The notes: a model not told the origin generated them from the letters alone. 64,000 nucleotides of DNA from Salidesulfovibrio brasiliensis JCM 12178 (GCF_001311825.1 NZ_BBCB01000003.1:39520-103519), one strand, 5' to 3'. Counted from the stretch's first letter, positions 19,443 to 28,272 are shown. Numbers and translations are program-made.

Positions 19443-21218
19443 CTAGTCGCCCATTTCGTTCATGAGCGCGGCGATCTCTTCGCGGATGATCCGCGCGGCC
19501 TCGGCTGGAACAGCCTTGGCAACCTCCTCCCGGACCATCTCGGCCACGGGGTCGGTGTCGGGCGTTTCGGGCTCGAAATCGGCTGCGGCTTCGGTCACTG
19601 CCTTGCGGGCCTCGTCGGCCACGAGGTCGCGAACGGCCTTTTTGACTTCCTCACGGATGAAGCCCTTGAAGCTTTCCACGCGGTTTTCCAAAACGTCCAC
19701 GCGGGAGACGAGCTCCAGTTCATGCGCGGCTCCGGCCTTCATGAGCATCTCTTCGATGCGGCCCACGCGGTTGTCCACCGAGGCGCTGCCTGCGCCGCCT
19801 TCCATTTGGCCGAGGCGGCTTTCCAGCGCGTCAATGCGCATCATGAGCGCCTCGCTCACAACGGCGTCGGTGGTCAGATCGCCGCCGAGGTCGAAGGTGT
19901 CGTCCTCGGCCATGTCGGAGACGTCGATATCCGAGACGTCTATATCGCTTTCGTCAAGCAGGCTTTCCATGGCCTCGTCATCGCCGGTGTCGTCGTCGGG
20001 CTCTTCACCCGTTCCACCGCCGAGGCTTGCGAGTTCCTCGTCGGTCAGGGCGTCGATGTCCGGCTCGGCTATGTCGATGTCTTCTTCGATGATAGCGTCA
20101 AGGGCCGCTTCCTCGGGGCCTTCGTCGTCTTGGGCGTCTTCCTGCGCTGCCGGGGAATCTTCGTCTTCGACATCGGCCAGCAGTGAGTCGATGTCGTCGG
20201 CTTCGGTGTCCGCCTCGGGTGCAGGTTGGGCGACTTCCGGCTCGTCCGGGGTTTCCGCCGGAGCTTCTGGCTCCGTTGCGGTCTCGGGCGGGGCTGCCGG
20301 TTCCGCTTCGGGCGCGGGCTCGGCCTCTTCAGCCGGTTCCGCTTCTTGGGAAATTTCCTGAGGCTTTTCTTCCTGTACAGTTTCTTCGGGCTGCACAGTT
20401 TCTTCGGGCTGCGCGGCTTCTTCGGGCTGCGGCTCTTCCGCCGCCGTTTCCCCTTCGCCGCCTTCTTCAAGCAGGTCGTCCAGCTCTATGGCGTCAAGGT
20501 CGTCGCCGGAGTCCGCCTCCGCTGCAGCGGCGGGCTGGGACGTCTCTTCGCTGATTTCGTCCACCCCGGCCAGCAGGGCGTCGATGTCGTCTTCCTCTTC
20601 CTGCGGCTGGTCATCATCGGAGAGGGCGTCTTCAAGCCCGTCGAGGTCCAGATCGTCGTCGGAGCCCGGTGCTGCCAATTCGGCACCAAGGTCGAGGGGT
20701 TCCTCGTCGGCTTCCGGTCCGGCGGTGTCTTCCGCGCTTTCGGGAGAAGGTTCGGGAGCGGCTTCAGCTTCGGGCTGGGCGGCATCGTCCGGGACTTCAA
20801 AATCCGCGCCGAGTTCGAGGGGCTCCTCGTCGTCGGAGACGGTCATCTCTTCGCCGAGTTCAAGGACATCGTCGTCTTCACCGTCGCTGGCGATGTCGTC
20901 TAGAACCAGTGGCTCGGAGTCGTCCTCGAGCACGTCGTCCAGAACGAGCACATCGTCGTCGGCGTCGTCGGGAGTCTTTGCGTCCGGCTTTTCCGTGGCA
21001 GGGGAGTCGTCGCCTGCCTCGGCCTCATCGTCGAGCATGATGGGTTCCGCCTCGCCTGTGGGTGCTTCTTCACCGAGCTCTTCGGCAAAAAGATCCTCGA
21101 GTTCCTGCTCGAAGTCGGCGTCCGTGGCTTCCGGCGAGTTGTCACCGGAGGAGTTGCCGTCGCCTTCCACAATGTCGGTCAGCTCGAGAATGTCATCGGA
21201 CGAATCAGACGGGGCCAT
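19443..21218 (-). CDS. Highly acidic, low-complexity protein with C-terminal coiled coil
   Basis: A 591-aa protein, predicted cytoplasmic (no signal or membrane segment). The N-terminus (MAPSDSSDDILELTDIVEGD) begins a series of acidic short motifs: ILELTDIVE, VLVLDDVLED, PLVLDDIASD, VLELGEEMT, PLELGADFE. A long Glu/Asp/Pro/Ala-rich, presumably disordered region follows (~100-410), then a helical C-terminus (LMMRIDALESRLGQ... and EEVAKAVPAEAARIIREEIA), probably oligomeric. Architecture (short hydrophobic motif in acid, disordered acidic linker, C-terminal helices) resembles polar scaffold proteins of the PopZ kind, but homology is not shown. A strong GGAGG site precedes the ATG. Single gene, terminator after it. 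Confidence 0.75.
   Translation of the reverse strand: MAPSDSSDDILELTDIVEGDGNSSGDNSPEATDADFEQELEDLFAEELGEEAPTGEAEPIMLDDEAEAGDDSPATEKPDAKTPDDADDDVLVLDDVLEDDSEPLVLDDIASDGEDDDVLELGEEMTVSDDEEPLELGADFEVPDDAAQPEAEAAPEPSPESAEDTAGPEADEEPLDLGAELAAPGSDDDLDLDGLEDALSDDDQPQEEEDDIDALLAGVDEISEETSQPAAAAEADSGDDLDAIELDDLLEEGGEGETAAEEPQPEEAAQPEETVQPEETVQEEKPQEISQEAEPAEEAEPAPEAEPAAPPETATEPEAPAETPDEPEVAQPAPEADTEADDIDSLLADVEDEDSPAAQEDAQDDEGPEEAALDAIIEEDIDIAEPDIDALTDEELASLGGGTGEEPDDDTGDDEAMESLLDESDIDVSDIDVSDMAEDDTFDLGGDLTTDAVVSEALMMRIDALESRLGQMEGGAGSASVDNRVGRIEEMLMKAGAAHELELVSRVDVLENRVESFKGFIREEVKKAVRDLVADEARKAVTEAAADFEPETPDTDPVAEMVREEVAKAVPAEAARIIREEIAALMNEMGD
20377..20430. repeat. 18-bp tandem repeat (3 copies) in the acidic protein gene
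   Basis: Two identical 18-bp units and one diverged unit encode a QPEETV-type hexapeptide repeat. Such in-frame repeats can expand or contract without breaking the protein. Confidence 0.8.
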
Positions 21219-21246
21219 GCTCGGAACCTCCGGAGAGACGGTTTTG

Positions 21247-21280
21247 GAAAAAGAGGGGGGCCGCTTGCCGCAGCCCCCCT
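21247..21280 (-). terminator. Intrinsic terminator after cytochrome c3
   Basis: GGGGGGC stem, loop, GCCCCCCT-type complement and CTTTTT on the minus strand. Confidence 0.82.
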
Positions 21281-21297
21281 GTCAACCTAGTGCGGCT

Positions 21298-21672
21298 TTA
21301 GCCCTTGGGGTGGCAGTCCTTACAACCCATGGGGCCCTTCTTCTCTGCCCTGTGGCACTTGATGCAGAGATCGTGGTAGGCCTTCTTGAAGGAAGGCGTT
21401 TCGCCCTTCTTGGCGCGCTTGGCTACGTGGCAGCCTTCGGCAGCGCAAGACTGAACTTCAGACTTGCCGTCCCACTCGTGGTGGCAAGTAGTACATTCGG
21501 GCACGAGCTTTTCGTGAGCGGCGTGCGGGAATTGAACGGGGGCCTGTCTCATTTTGAAGGGAGCCTTCAGTTCGATGTCAGCCGGAGCCTTGGGGGCGGC
21601 GCTCAGGTTGGGCAGTGCGAAAGCACACACCAGAGCGGCGACTACAAGGCTGATCATGAGAGATTTTTTCAT
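21298..21672 (-). CDS. Tetraheme cytochrome c3 (type I)
   Basis: Periplasmic electron carrier between hydrogenases/formate dehydrogenases and membrane redox complexes, a hallmark of Desulfovibrio. The 124-aa precursor has a signal peptide (MKKSLMISLVVAALVCAFA...LSAA). Heme sites are CTTCH, CAAEGCH (four residues between the cysteines), CIKCH and CKDCH, the c3 pattern. FPHAAHEKLVPECTTCHH supplies distal histidines. The start has a strong AGGAG site. It is transcribed alone, with its own terminator. Confidence 0.95.
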   Translation of the reverse strand: MKKSLMISLVVAALVCAFALPNLSAAPKAPADIELKAPFKMRQAPVQFPHAAHEKLVPECTTCHHEWDGKSEVQSCAAEGCHVAKRAKKGETPSFKKAYHDLCIKCHRAEKKGPMGCKDCHPKG

Positions 21673-21842
21673 TACTCCTCAGTCCTCCTGTTGCGAAAAG
21701 GTATAACGTCACACTCTCTACTATTGCGGAATAAATGACCAGTCCCGCTGTGTCAAGCCGACTTGACCAAGAGAGAGGCCGCCTTTCTACTAGAAATGTG
21801 GGGACTTCTGCAAGTGGATTGTGACATATTTCACCACTTCCC

Positions 21843-22589
21843 CTACAGTTGGTATTTGTCCCCGTACCCTCTTGGCGTGAGCATGTATCCGCCGCAGAGG
21901 CGAGTGCTGCTATTGCCAATGATGAGGGTCGTTTGCATGTCCACGTCCTCGGGGTTCACCGAGTCGAGGCGGACTGTCCTGACCTGCTGCCCCGGACGAA
22001 AGGCGCGGCCCACGATGCCCACAGGCGTGTGCGGTTCCCGGTGCCGGGAGATGATTTCGAGCGCTCTGGGGAGCTGCGACCTGCGCTTTTTTGAACGCGG
22101 ATTATAAATGGCCATGACAAAGTCCGCTGCTGCTGCGGCGTCGAGGCGGCGTTCTATGGTCTCCCAAGGGGTCAGAAGATCCGAAAGGCTTACGGAGGCG
22201 AAGTCGTGCATCAGGGGTGCGCCCAGAAGCGCTGCCGAGGCGTTGAACGCCGCAATACCGGGAATGACCTCGAAGGGCACGCTGTCCAGCAGTCCCTCGA
22301 CTTCGAGGATTTCCAGCGCAAGCCCGGCCATGGCGTAGATGCCCGCGTCCCCGGAGCAGACCAGCGCCACGCGTCGGCCCTTTGCGGCCTGCTTCACGGC
22401 GGCGCGCACGCGCTCCACTTCGCCCATCATGCCGGTTGAGAAAACTTCCTTGCCCGACAGCATGGCCGGGTCGACGAGGTTTATGTATCCTTTGTATCCG
22501 ACAACGGTGTCGGCGTCCTTGAGCGCACGGCTGGCGGCCGGGGCCATGAGGGCCGCGTCGCCGGGACCGAGACTTACGACAACAAGCAT
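21843..22589 (-). CDS. cobJ: Precorrin-3B C17-methyltransferase
   Basis: SAM-dependent methylation and ring contraction in anaerobic corrin synthesis (CobJ/CbiH). The 248-aa protein has the tetrapyrrole methylase fold: MLVVVSLGPGDAALMAPAA, VVGYKGYINLV, VALVCSGDAGIYAMAGL, VIPGIAAFNASAALLGAPL and FVMAIYNPRSKKR. Start at 22589 follows the family N-terminus; a longer frame upstream is a shadow. It overlaps the end of cbiG by 16 bp, consistent with an operon. Confidence 0.93.
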   Translation of the reverse strand: MLVVVSLGPGDAALMAPAASRALKDADTVVGYKGYINLVDPAMLSGKEVFSTGMMGEVERVRAAVKQAAKGRRVALVCSGDAGIYAMAGLALEILEVEGLLDSVPFEVIPGIAAFNASAALLGAPLMHDFASVSLSDLLTPWETIERRLDAAAAADFVMAIYNPRSKKRRSQLPRALEIISRHREPHTPVGIVGRAFRPGQQVRTVRLDSVNPEDVDMQTTLIIGNSSTRLCGGYMLTPRGYGDKYQL

Positions 22590-23605
22590 TCGCTGCTCCG
22601 CGCCACGGCAAGCGTGGCCTTTTTCGATTTCTTTTTGGGGATGACCAGTGCTCCGCCGCCCGAGCCGAGGATGGCGGCGGCCTCGCATACTGACGGCGTG
22701 CCGATGACGTCAAGCACGAACTCCGAAGGCGAAGGGGCGTCCACTTCGGCCAGCGTCTCGCTGGGGTAGAACTCGATATCGAGGCCGAGTTCGCGGGCCG
22801 CTTCGAGAAGACCGGCTTCGTGACGTTTGGCCTCCACCGAGGCGATGCCGGTGACGCTCTTCAGGCTGAGGCGGGCGTCGCGGAGGGTCTCGTGAATCAG
22901 GGTGAGGATTTCGTCGCGCTCCGCCCCCCGGCGGCAGCCGATGCCCATGACGAGCAGCCTCGGGTGCAGACGCAGCGCGGTTTCGTCGCGACAGTCCTCG
23001 CGCCATGAGACCCAGATGCCGGGATCGCCTTCTGTCCATTCTTCGCGGCGCACTTCGCGCATGAAGCGTCCGTCGATGCCTCGCAGGTGCTCTTCGGGGT
23101 CGTATATCTGCACTTCCATGCCTTCAAGCCAGGCTGCGTTGATGCGTTTGACCGCGTCGAGGTTGCCGATGACCAGCCCGGAGCGGGCGGCCATCATGTC
23201 TGCGGAGGGAAGCCCCTCCATGTCCGTGGCGGTGGTGATGACCGGGTGGCCCTTGACCGCTTCGGCTACTCTGAGCGTCAGGGCGTTGCCGCCGCCGAGG
23301 TGTCCCGAGAGCAGGCTGATGACGTGACGGGCGTGGTGGTCCATGCAGACCACTGCCGGGTCGGTGTCCTTGCTGATGATGTGCGGGGCGATGACGCGCA
23401 CTGCGATGCCCGTGGCCGCAATGAAGATGTGTCCCTCGTACCGATTGTAGGTGTCCGCAAGGCATTGGCGCAGGGAGGTGTATGGCGTGGCGGCCTCGCC
23501 CCCGGCCATGCGTTCGGGCACGAAGACGTCCGCGTCGAATGTTTCGCGAATCCTGCGCGCCGGGCTCAGGCCCTGCCGCGTGACCACGTAGACTGCCAGC
23601 TTCAT
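22574..23605 (-). CDS. cbiG: Cobalt-precorrin-5A hydrolase
   Basis: Opens the delta-lactone of cobalt-precorrin-5A, releasing acetaldehyde: the signature step of the anaerobic (early cobalt) route. At 343 aa it carries both CbiG regions: N-terminal GHIFIAATGIAVRVIAPHI with DHHARHVISLLSGHLGGGNAL, and C-terminal VMGIGCRRGAERDEI with VTGIASVEAKRHEAGL. The start at 23605 (MKLAVYVVTRQG) is preferred over an upstream frame. It is the first gene of the cbiG-cobJ pair; cobM lies 6 kb away in a separate unit. Confidence 0.93.
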   Translation of the reverse strand: MKLAVYVVTRQGLSPARRIRETFDADVFVPERMAGGEAATPYTSLRQCLADTYNRYEGHIFIAATGIAVRVIAPHIISKDTDPAVVCMDHHARHVISLLSGHLGGGNALTLRVAEAVKGHPVITTATDMEGLPSADMMAARSGLVIGNLDAVKRINAAWLEGMEVQIYDPEEHLRGIDGRFMREVRREEWTEGDPGIWVSWREDCRDETALRLHPRLLVMGIGCRRGAERDEILTLIHETLRDARLSLKSVTGIASVEAKRHEAGLLEAARELGLDIEFYPSETLAEVDAPSPSEFVLDVIGTPSVCEAAAILGSGGGALVIPKKKSKKATLAVARSSECLLS

Positions 23606-23670
23606 GAGAAAGCTATAGCCGATTTGCATCCGATGCGCCACGGTTGCGCCCGAGGTGCAGGGCAGAGGCG

Positions 23671-24276
23671 CTATGACTGGCTAACGAAGTACAGCCCGGT
23701 CGTTCCCGAGAGGGCTGTGCGGCGCAGCTTCCAGCGAGCGTTCATGCGGTCGAGGAAGCCTTCGGCAGCGCCCGTGCGCATCCAGTTCCGGTAGTTGGCG
23801 AAATGCTCGCCGCCCGCCAGCCGCTCCACACAGTGCACGCCCCATGCGCCGAGTCGTGACGCGCCGTGCGGGTGACGGTAGTCGGCCAAGACCACCAGAC
23901 CGTGCGGTCCGACCACGCGGATGGCCTCGCGGAAGATCGCCTGCCTGACCGGTTCCGGTTTTTCGTGCAGGGCAAAGGTCAGCGTGGCGGCTGGAAAGGA
24001 CGCGTCGAGGAACGGCAGGGCCGTGGCATCGGCCAGAGCTACGGGGATGTGCGGCCGTTTCTTGCGGGACACGGCAAGCATGGCCGGGGAGAGGTCAACG
24101 CCGGTGGCTGGGATGCCGGCTCCGGCAAACACCTCGGCCAGCAGGCCTGTGCCGCTGCAAATGTCGAGAACCGCTCCCTGCCCGGCCAGAAGTCCGGACA
24201 TGCGGCGGAAGACCGATGCGAGCGGCCTGCCCACTATGAAGTCGTACCAGTTGGCGGAAACGGCGTATTCGTCCAT
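23671..24276 (-). CDS. Class I SAM-dependent methyltransferase
   Basis: A 201-aa methyltransferase with motif I VLDICSGTGLLAEVFAGAG, acidic post-I loop GVDLSPAMLAVS, and motif II/III TLTFALHEKPEPVRQAI...HGLVVLADYRHP. The pattern resembles UbiE/BioC-type small-molecule enzymes, substrate unknown. The start at 24276 (MDEYAVSANWYDFIVG) is chosen because the longer frame begins at a TTG and adds unrelated residues; no strong ribosome site is seen. It lies 65 bp upstream of cbiG on the same strand, so it may be co-transcribed with the cobalamin genes. Confidence 0.75.
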   Translation of the reverse strand: MDEYAVSANWYDFIVGRPLASVFRRMSGLLAGQGAVLDICSGTGLLAEVFAGAGIPATGVDLSPAMLAVSRKKRPHIPVALADATALPFLDASFPAATLTFALHEKPEPVRQAIFREAIRVVGPHGLVVLADYRHPHGASRLGAWGVHCVERLAGGEHFANYRNWMRTGAAEGFLDRMNARWKLRRTALSGTTGLYFVSQS

Positions 24277-24483
24277 GAAGGGCAGAGTACGGGCTTCGCT
24301 TGTCGGCGGCAATGGATTATGCGTGCACGGGAGGAAAGAATTGCACTTTCAGACGGTTGGGGGTTTTCCCCAAAAAGATGTCTTATTTTGGGTTTATTTC
24401 CCTGTATCAGGCTCTTGCGCATCAGGCGACATAATGGCTATGATTATTATCTGGTGAAAAGAGAATAAATACAGGAAAGCCGC

Positions 24484-25182
24484 ATGCAAACACAGGTGGA
24501 GACCAGCGTTGCCGAGGAAGCATCCTCGGGCAACGGCCAGATAACCAAAATGCCGGGTGTCAACCTTGAGGTGGCGCTGGGGGCTGACATCGTGGTCAAG
24601 TTCCCGGGCGTGCCGCAGGGCTACCGGGGCCGCATTGTCGGGTTCGACCCGTATGAGTACATTGCTTCCAATGTGCGCCTTCCCTCATCGGTGCGGCAAT
24701 CCTTGAGCTACAAAGGTTCAGTGGTTATCAAATACGTCCATGAAGGAACTGTGTACGGTTTCGAGTCCGTTGTCCTCAATCACATCACCCGTCCGGCACC
24801 TCTTCTCTTTTTCGACTACCCCGACACCATTGAGAAGCTCGACCTCAGAAAGTCCTCACGCACGAACTGCAACATCGACGGCACCCTGCATACCTCGGAA
24901 GCCGACTACGACTGCCTTGTTGTCAACGCCAGCGAGACCGGCTGCCGACTGTCCGTGGCAGTGAAGAGCCGCGACGCGCTCACGCGGGCTCAGGTGGATG
25001 ACGACATGGTCGTCAGTCTTGCGCTGGGCAATCTCGGCAATCTCAAGCTGCCGATCGTGATACGCAATATAGAAACCAGCCACGGCGTGATACTGCTCGG
25101 CTGCATGTTCACGGATATAAACGAGGAAGAGCAACAGCTTATCACCGCCTACGTGGAGAGAATCGCCAAGTTGGCCCGTTGA
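24484..25182 (+). CDS. PilZ-domain c-di-GMP-binding protein with YcgR-like N-terminal domain
   Basis: A 232-aa cytoplasmic c-di-GMP receptor. An N-terminal PilZN/YcgR-type beta domain (~25-115, VALGADIVVKFPGVPQGYRGR) is followed by PilZ (~118-225). Both binding motifs are present: RKSSR (RxxxR) and NASETG (N/DxSxxG). YcgR-like proteins act as flagellar brakes or affect surface behaviour. The next gene, 18 bp downstream, is an HD-GYP phosphodiesterase, so receptor and degrader are made together. Confidence 0.87.
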   Translation: MQTQVETSVAEEASSGNGQITKMPGVNLEVALGADIVVKFPGVPQGYRGRIVGFDPYEYIASNVRLPSSVRQSLSYKGSVVIKYVHEGTVYGFESVVLNHITRPAPLLFFDYPDTIEKLDLRKSSRTNCNIDGTLHTSEADYDCLVVNASETGCRLSVAVKSRDALTRAQVDDDMVVSLALGNLGNLKLPIVIRNIETSHGVILLGCMFTDINEEEQQLITAYVERIAKLAR

Positions 25183-25200
25183 CGGTGAAGGAGAGGGGCA

Positions 25201-26403
25201 ATGATCAGGAAGATTTCCGTTCAGGATCTCAAGCCCGGAATGGAAGTGGTGCGCATGTCCTCGGACATGTGGACCCATCTGCCCTATCTGTACACCAAGC
25301 CCGGCGTCATCGAGTCGGAGATGCAGATACACCGCATCCGGCAGGAAGGGTATCTGGACGTCTTCGTGCGGTACGAGATCCCGGGATCGACGGAATCCGA
25401 GGAGGAGCGGCTGGAGCGGCTCATTCTCGACCGCACCAGCAAGGCCCCGGCCAAGAACAACGCGCCGTTTCACGAGGAATTTCGCAACGCCCGCAAGGCC
25501 TACGACGAGGCGTTGCATCTGACCAGGCGGATGGTCTCCGACGTCAAGATGGGTCGGCAGGTGGACGTGGAAGCCACCGGCCACGCCGTGGAAGGCATCA
25601 TCGAAACCGCGGCCCGCAACCCCGACGCGCTCATCTGCCTCTCCAAGCTCTCTCGCTACGATTCGTACACCTACGCGCACAGCATTAACGTGGCCGCCAT
25701 CGCCGTCGTCTTCGGCGAGTATCTTGAACTGCCCAAGGATGAACTGCTCATGCTCGGCATGGCTGGGATGCTGCACGATCTCGGCAAGACCGCCGTGCCG
25801 GACCGGATCATCAACAAGAAAGGCAGGCTGACCCCCCGGGAGTTCGAGGAAGTCAAGAAGCATCCCACCTACGGTCGAAAAATACTGGAAAAATCAGGCA
25901 ACATCCCGCAGCGCATCATTCAGGCCGTGGAGGAGCATCACGAGAAGTTCAACGGCTCCGGCTATCCGAGCGGGCTGCGCAAGGACGACACCGGCGTGTT
26001 CGGGCGACTGCTCTCGCTCGCCGATGTCTACGACGCGCTGACCAGCGACCGCTCCTACAAGAACGCCATCCTGCCCAACAAGGCGCTGGCCATCATGTAC
26101 GGCATGCGCGATCAGGACTTCTGCTCCAGCGAGGTGCAGATGTTCATCAAATGTCTTGGGATTTTCCCCTCGGGAAGCCTTGTGCGGCTGGACTCCGGCA
26201 ATCTGGGCGTGGTGCTTGAAAGCAACCCGCAGCGGCCGCTTCTGCCGAAGATCAAGGTCATCCTCGACGAGGACCTGAGGCCCATCCCGGCCCAGCTCGT
26301 CGACCTTGCGGCCACCGAGACCCCCACGGTCTCCATCGTGGAGTGCGCTGACCCGTCCCAATACCGCATCAACCTGAAACCCTACCTGCAGTCGCCGCGC
26401 TGA
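25201..26403 (+). CDS. HD-GYP domain cyclic-di-GMP phosphodiesterase
   Basis: A 400-aa protein. The N-terminal ~100 residues match the DUF3391-like module often found before HD-GYP domains (KISVQDLKPGMEVVRM). The HD-GYP domain (~150-330) has AHSINVAAIAVVFGEYL, the HD pair in GMLHDLGKTAVPD, and HHEKFNGSGYPSGL. C-terminal ~60 residues form a small extra domain. Predicted to hydrolyse c-di-GMP to GMP. A GAGAGG site precedes the start. Partnered with the PilZ protein upstream and a small membrane protein 12 bp downstream. Confidence 0.92.
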   Translation: MIRKISVQDLKPGMEVVRMSSDMWTHLPYLYTKPGVIESEMQIHRIRQEGYLDVFVRYEIPGSTESEEERLERLILDRTSKAPAKNNAPFHEEFRNARKAYDEALHLTRRMVSDVKMGRQVDVEATGHAVEGIIETAARNPDALICLSKLSRYDSYTYAHSINVAAIAVVFGEYLELPKDELLMLGMAGMLHDLGKTAVPDRIINKKGRLTPREFEEVKKHPTYGRKILEKSGNIPQRIIQAVEEHHEKFNGSGYPSGLRKDDTGVFGRLLSLADVYDALTSDRSYKNAILPNKALAIMYGMRDQDFCSSEVQMFIKCLGIFPSGSLVRLDSGNLGVVLESNPQRPLLPKIKVILDEDLRPIPAQLVDLAATETPTVSIVECADPSQYRINLKPYLQSPR

Positions 26404-26414
26404 GGAAACCCGTC

Positions 26415-26840
26415 ATGCTTGATAACGACCTCTGGATACCGCTTTTTGCCCTCATGGGCCTTGCTCTGGTCATTAAATTCGCGTGGCGGCCGAAGAAGCG
26501 CAAGATCCTGCGGATATCCCCGGCTTCCGTTCAGGCCTCGCGCAAGGTGGCCATCGAGGTGCTGCCTCTTGTGGAAGGGGACGCGGACCATCCCATGGAT
26601 GAGCGTCTGCTGCCGTACCCCAAGGACAGGATCAAGAGCGCCCTGAAGATTCTCATCTACCAGTTCGCGCATACCAAACAGAGTGGTGAGCTGGAGCGGG
26701 TCAAGAACTGTTATGTCGGGTTGGCTCGGTTTCAGGACCTTGAGATGCTGGGAGAAAATGCAGTCAAGGTGTGCGCCTCGGAGCGGGAACGCCTTTCAGC
26801 GGACATTCACCGCTACCTCATGAACGCCCCCCGGGGCTAG
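26415..26840 (+). CDS. Small membrane-anchored protein in the PilZ/HD-GYP operon
   Basis: A 141-aa protein with one N-terminal membrane helix (WIPLFALMGLALVIKFAW) followed by a basic stop (RPKKRK) and a ~110-residue soluble helical domain (KDRIKSALKILIYQFAHTK). No family recognised. It follows the HD-GYP gene by 12 bp and its stop overlaps the end of the convergent cysteine-rich gene. Operon position suggests a role in c-di-GMP-linked surface or envelope function. Confidence 0.7.
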   Translation: MLDNDLWIPLFALMGLALVIKFAWRPKKRKILRISPASVQASRKVAIEVLPLVEGDADHPMDERLLPYPKDRIKSALKILIYQFAHTKQSGELERVKNCYVGLARFQDLEMLGENAVKVCASERERLSADIHRYLMNAPRG

Positions 26841-27082
26841 CCCCGGATGCGTTCGCGCAGTTTTTTCAGGATGTAGTCATATCCCTCGGGCATATGCGGG
26901 ATGGTGCAGCCCGTGCAGTCCTTGACTCCCGCCTCGGTCATCGCAAACCGCCCGCCGCAGTCCTCCATGAAATAGAGCGGACAAAAGCAGAACAGACAGT
27001 TGAATTTCTCCGGGTCGCGCACCTTGTGGCACGGGAAGTATTCACATTCGCTGTTCCTGAAAAAACGATAGTTGTTCTTCAC
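26837..27082 (-). CDS. Cysteine-rich small domain protein
   Basis: An 81-aa protein with ordered cysteines: NSECEYFPCHKV, NCLFCFCPLYFMEDCGG and KDCTGCTIPHMP. It matches the 'cysteine-rich small domain' type found in anaerobes, sometimes next to cobalamin genes, and likely binds metal or an Fe-S cluster. The start is a GTG at 27082 overlapping the stop of the DUF4389 gene (GTGA), so translation is coupled. Cobalamin genes (cbiG, cobJ) lie 3 kb away, which is at most suggestive. Confidence 0.8.
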   Translation of the reverse strand: MKNNYRFFRNSECEYFPCHKVRDPEKFNCLFCFCPLYFMEDCGGRFAMTEAGVKDCTGCTIPHMPEGYDYILKKLRERIRG

Positions 27083-27380
27083 TGCTTCTCGAACTCCGGT
27101 TCGGGTGCGGGCTCGCCCTCGGCGGGAAATTCGTCAAACGGGAAGGGCCGCTCGTTTTCATTCAGCGTGGCGTAGCGCAGCAGCGGTAGGCGTAGAGCGA
27201 GAGGCGATTGTTGAAGCGTCTGAGCGGGCCGCTGTAGTTCTTGGTCAACAGCAGCCACGCGTACTGGAAGAGCGTGGAGACCTGAACGATGAGGCGGACG
27301 ATCTCGAAGACGAGCAGACAGACCAGCGTAACGGCCAGTCGTTTGAGGATGCTTATGCGGTCGGTATCGGTATGTGCCAT
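27079..27380 (-). CDS. DUF4389 small membrane protein (frame break near 27181)
   Basis: The N-terminal 63 residues hold a hydrophobic segment (LAVTLVCLLVFEIVRLIVQV), then QYAWLLLTKNYSGPLRRFNNRLSLYAYR, typical of DUF4389. The frame then breaks: CGC-CTG has lost a C at about 27181. Restoring it continues as LLRYATLNENERPFPFDEFP to a stop at 27079, 100 aa in total. The corrected stop overlaps the GTG start of the cysteine-rich protein by 4 bp, strong support for the correction. Function unknown; single or double membrane pass. Confidence 0.78.
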
Positions 27381-27435
27381 GGGTGCTCCGTGGTAAATCG
27401 GTTATGTTGGCGGCCTCCCTGCTTGCGAGGGCGGA

Positions 27436-28272
27436 TTACTGTTCGGCTGTTGACTGCGGGACAAGGAACGGGTTCGGAATATGGATGATTCGTCTGCCTT
27501 CAAGCCCGGCCTTCATCTTGTTTTCGCTGAAGTGCTCATTGAACAGCTTGTCAAAGCTCCCATCTTTTTGTGCCCGGCGCAAGCCCGCTTCGATTCTTCG
27601 GGCCAGCCGGGGCGCTTCCGGCGAGACGAAAAAGTAGCTGGGCATGGGCAGATGCAGCGCCAGCGTGGGCTCGATCATCAGGTTTGGATACTGGTTGGAG
27701 TGGGTCTCGTGTTCATCATAGATTTCAAAAAGCCCACGGATCAAGGCATCGAACCGTCCGTAGGACAGCATGCCGAAAAGACCTTCAAAATTCGGTGCGG
27801 TGACAATCTGAAAGCCATGTTCTTTGAGAATTCGGGTGGTTGTCCACTGTATTCGGGCTCCAAAGCGGACAGCCTTCAGGTCCGAATAGCTTTGAATGCG
27901 TGAGAACTTCCGGGCGTTTCCCCTCGTGACGAGCAGCAGGCGATAGTCCAGAAGGTCCTTGAGGATGGGAACGCGAATCGGGATGGCTGCTCTTTCCCAC
28001 TTCGGCCTTGTGGCGGCCACGGCGACGTTCAGGCGTTTGCCTTCAATCAGTTCGGCAAGTGTTCGGTTGCGCGTCGACCCTTCGTAAGTCTTCAGCAGAT
28101 TGAAGGGGCCGAAATCCGAAACGGTTTTTTCGAAAGCCAGTTCAAGCAACGCCAAGGGGTAATCGTGCCGTTTGTCGGTGGGGTTGGGGGCGTAGGTGAT
28201 GACCGTGTCCAGTGCCGCGGCGGGTACGGAAAACATGAAGATGAAAAGAAGGATTGTGGACAAAATACGCAT
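27436..28272 (-). CDS. Periplasmic solute-binding (SBP_bac_3-like) protein
   Basis: A 278-aa exported protein with a signal peptide (MRILSTILLFIFMFSVPAAA). The mature part has the two-lobed type 2 periplasmic-binding fold: YPLALLELAFEKTVSDFG, TLAELIEGKRLNVAVAATRPKW, YSDLKAVRFGARIQWTTTRIL, FGMLSYGRFDALIRGLFEIYDE. Ligand unknown. No ABC permease is adjacent, so it may serve as a sensor or orphan binding protein. Transcribed alone. Confidence 0.78.
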   Translation of the reverse strand: MRILSTILLFIFMFSVPAAALDTVITYAPNPTDKRHDYPLALLELAFEKTVSDFGPFNLLKTYEGSTRNRTLAELIEGKRLNVAVAATRPKWERAAIPIRVPILKDLLDYRLLLVTRGNARKFSRIQSYSDLKAVRFGARIQWTTTRILKEHGFQIVTAPNFEGLFGMLSYGRFDALIRGLFEIYDEHETHSNQYPNLMIEPTLALHLPMPSYFFVSPEAPRLARRIEAGLRRAQKDGSFDKLFNEHFSENKMKAGLEGRRIIHIPNPFLVPQSTAEQ

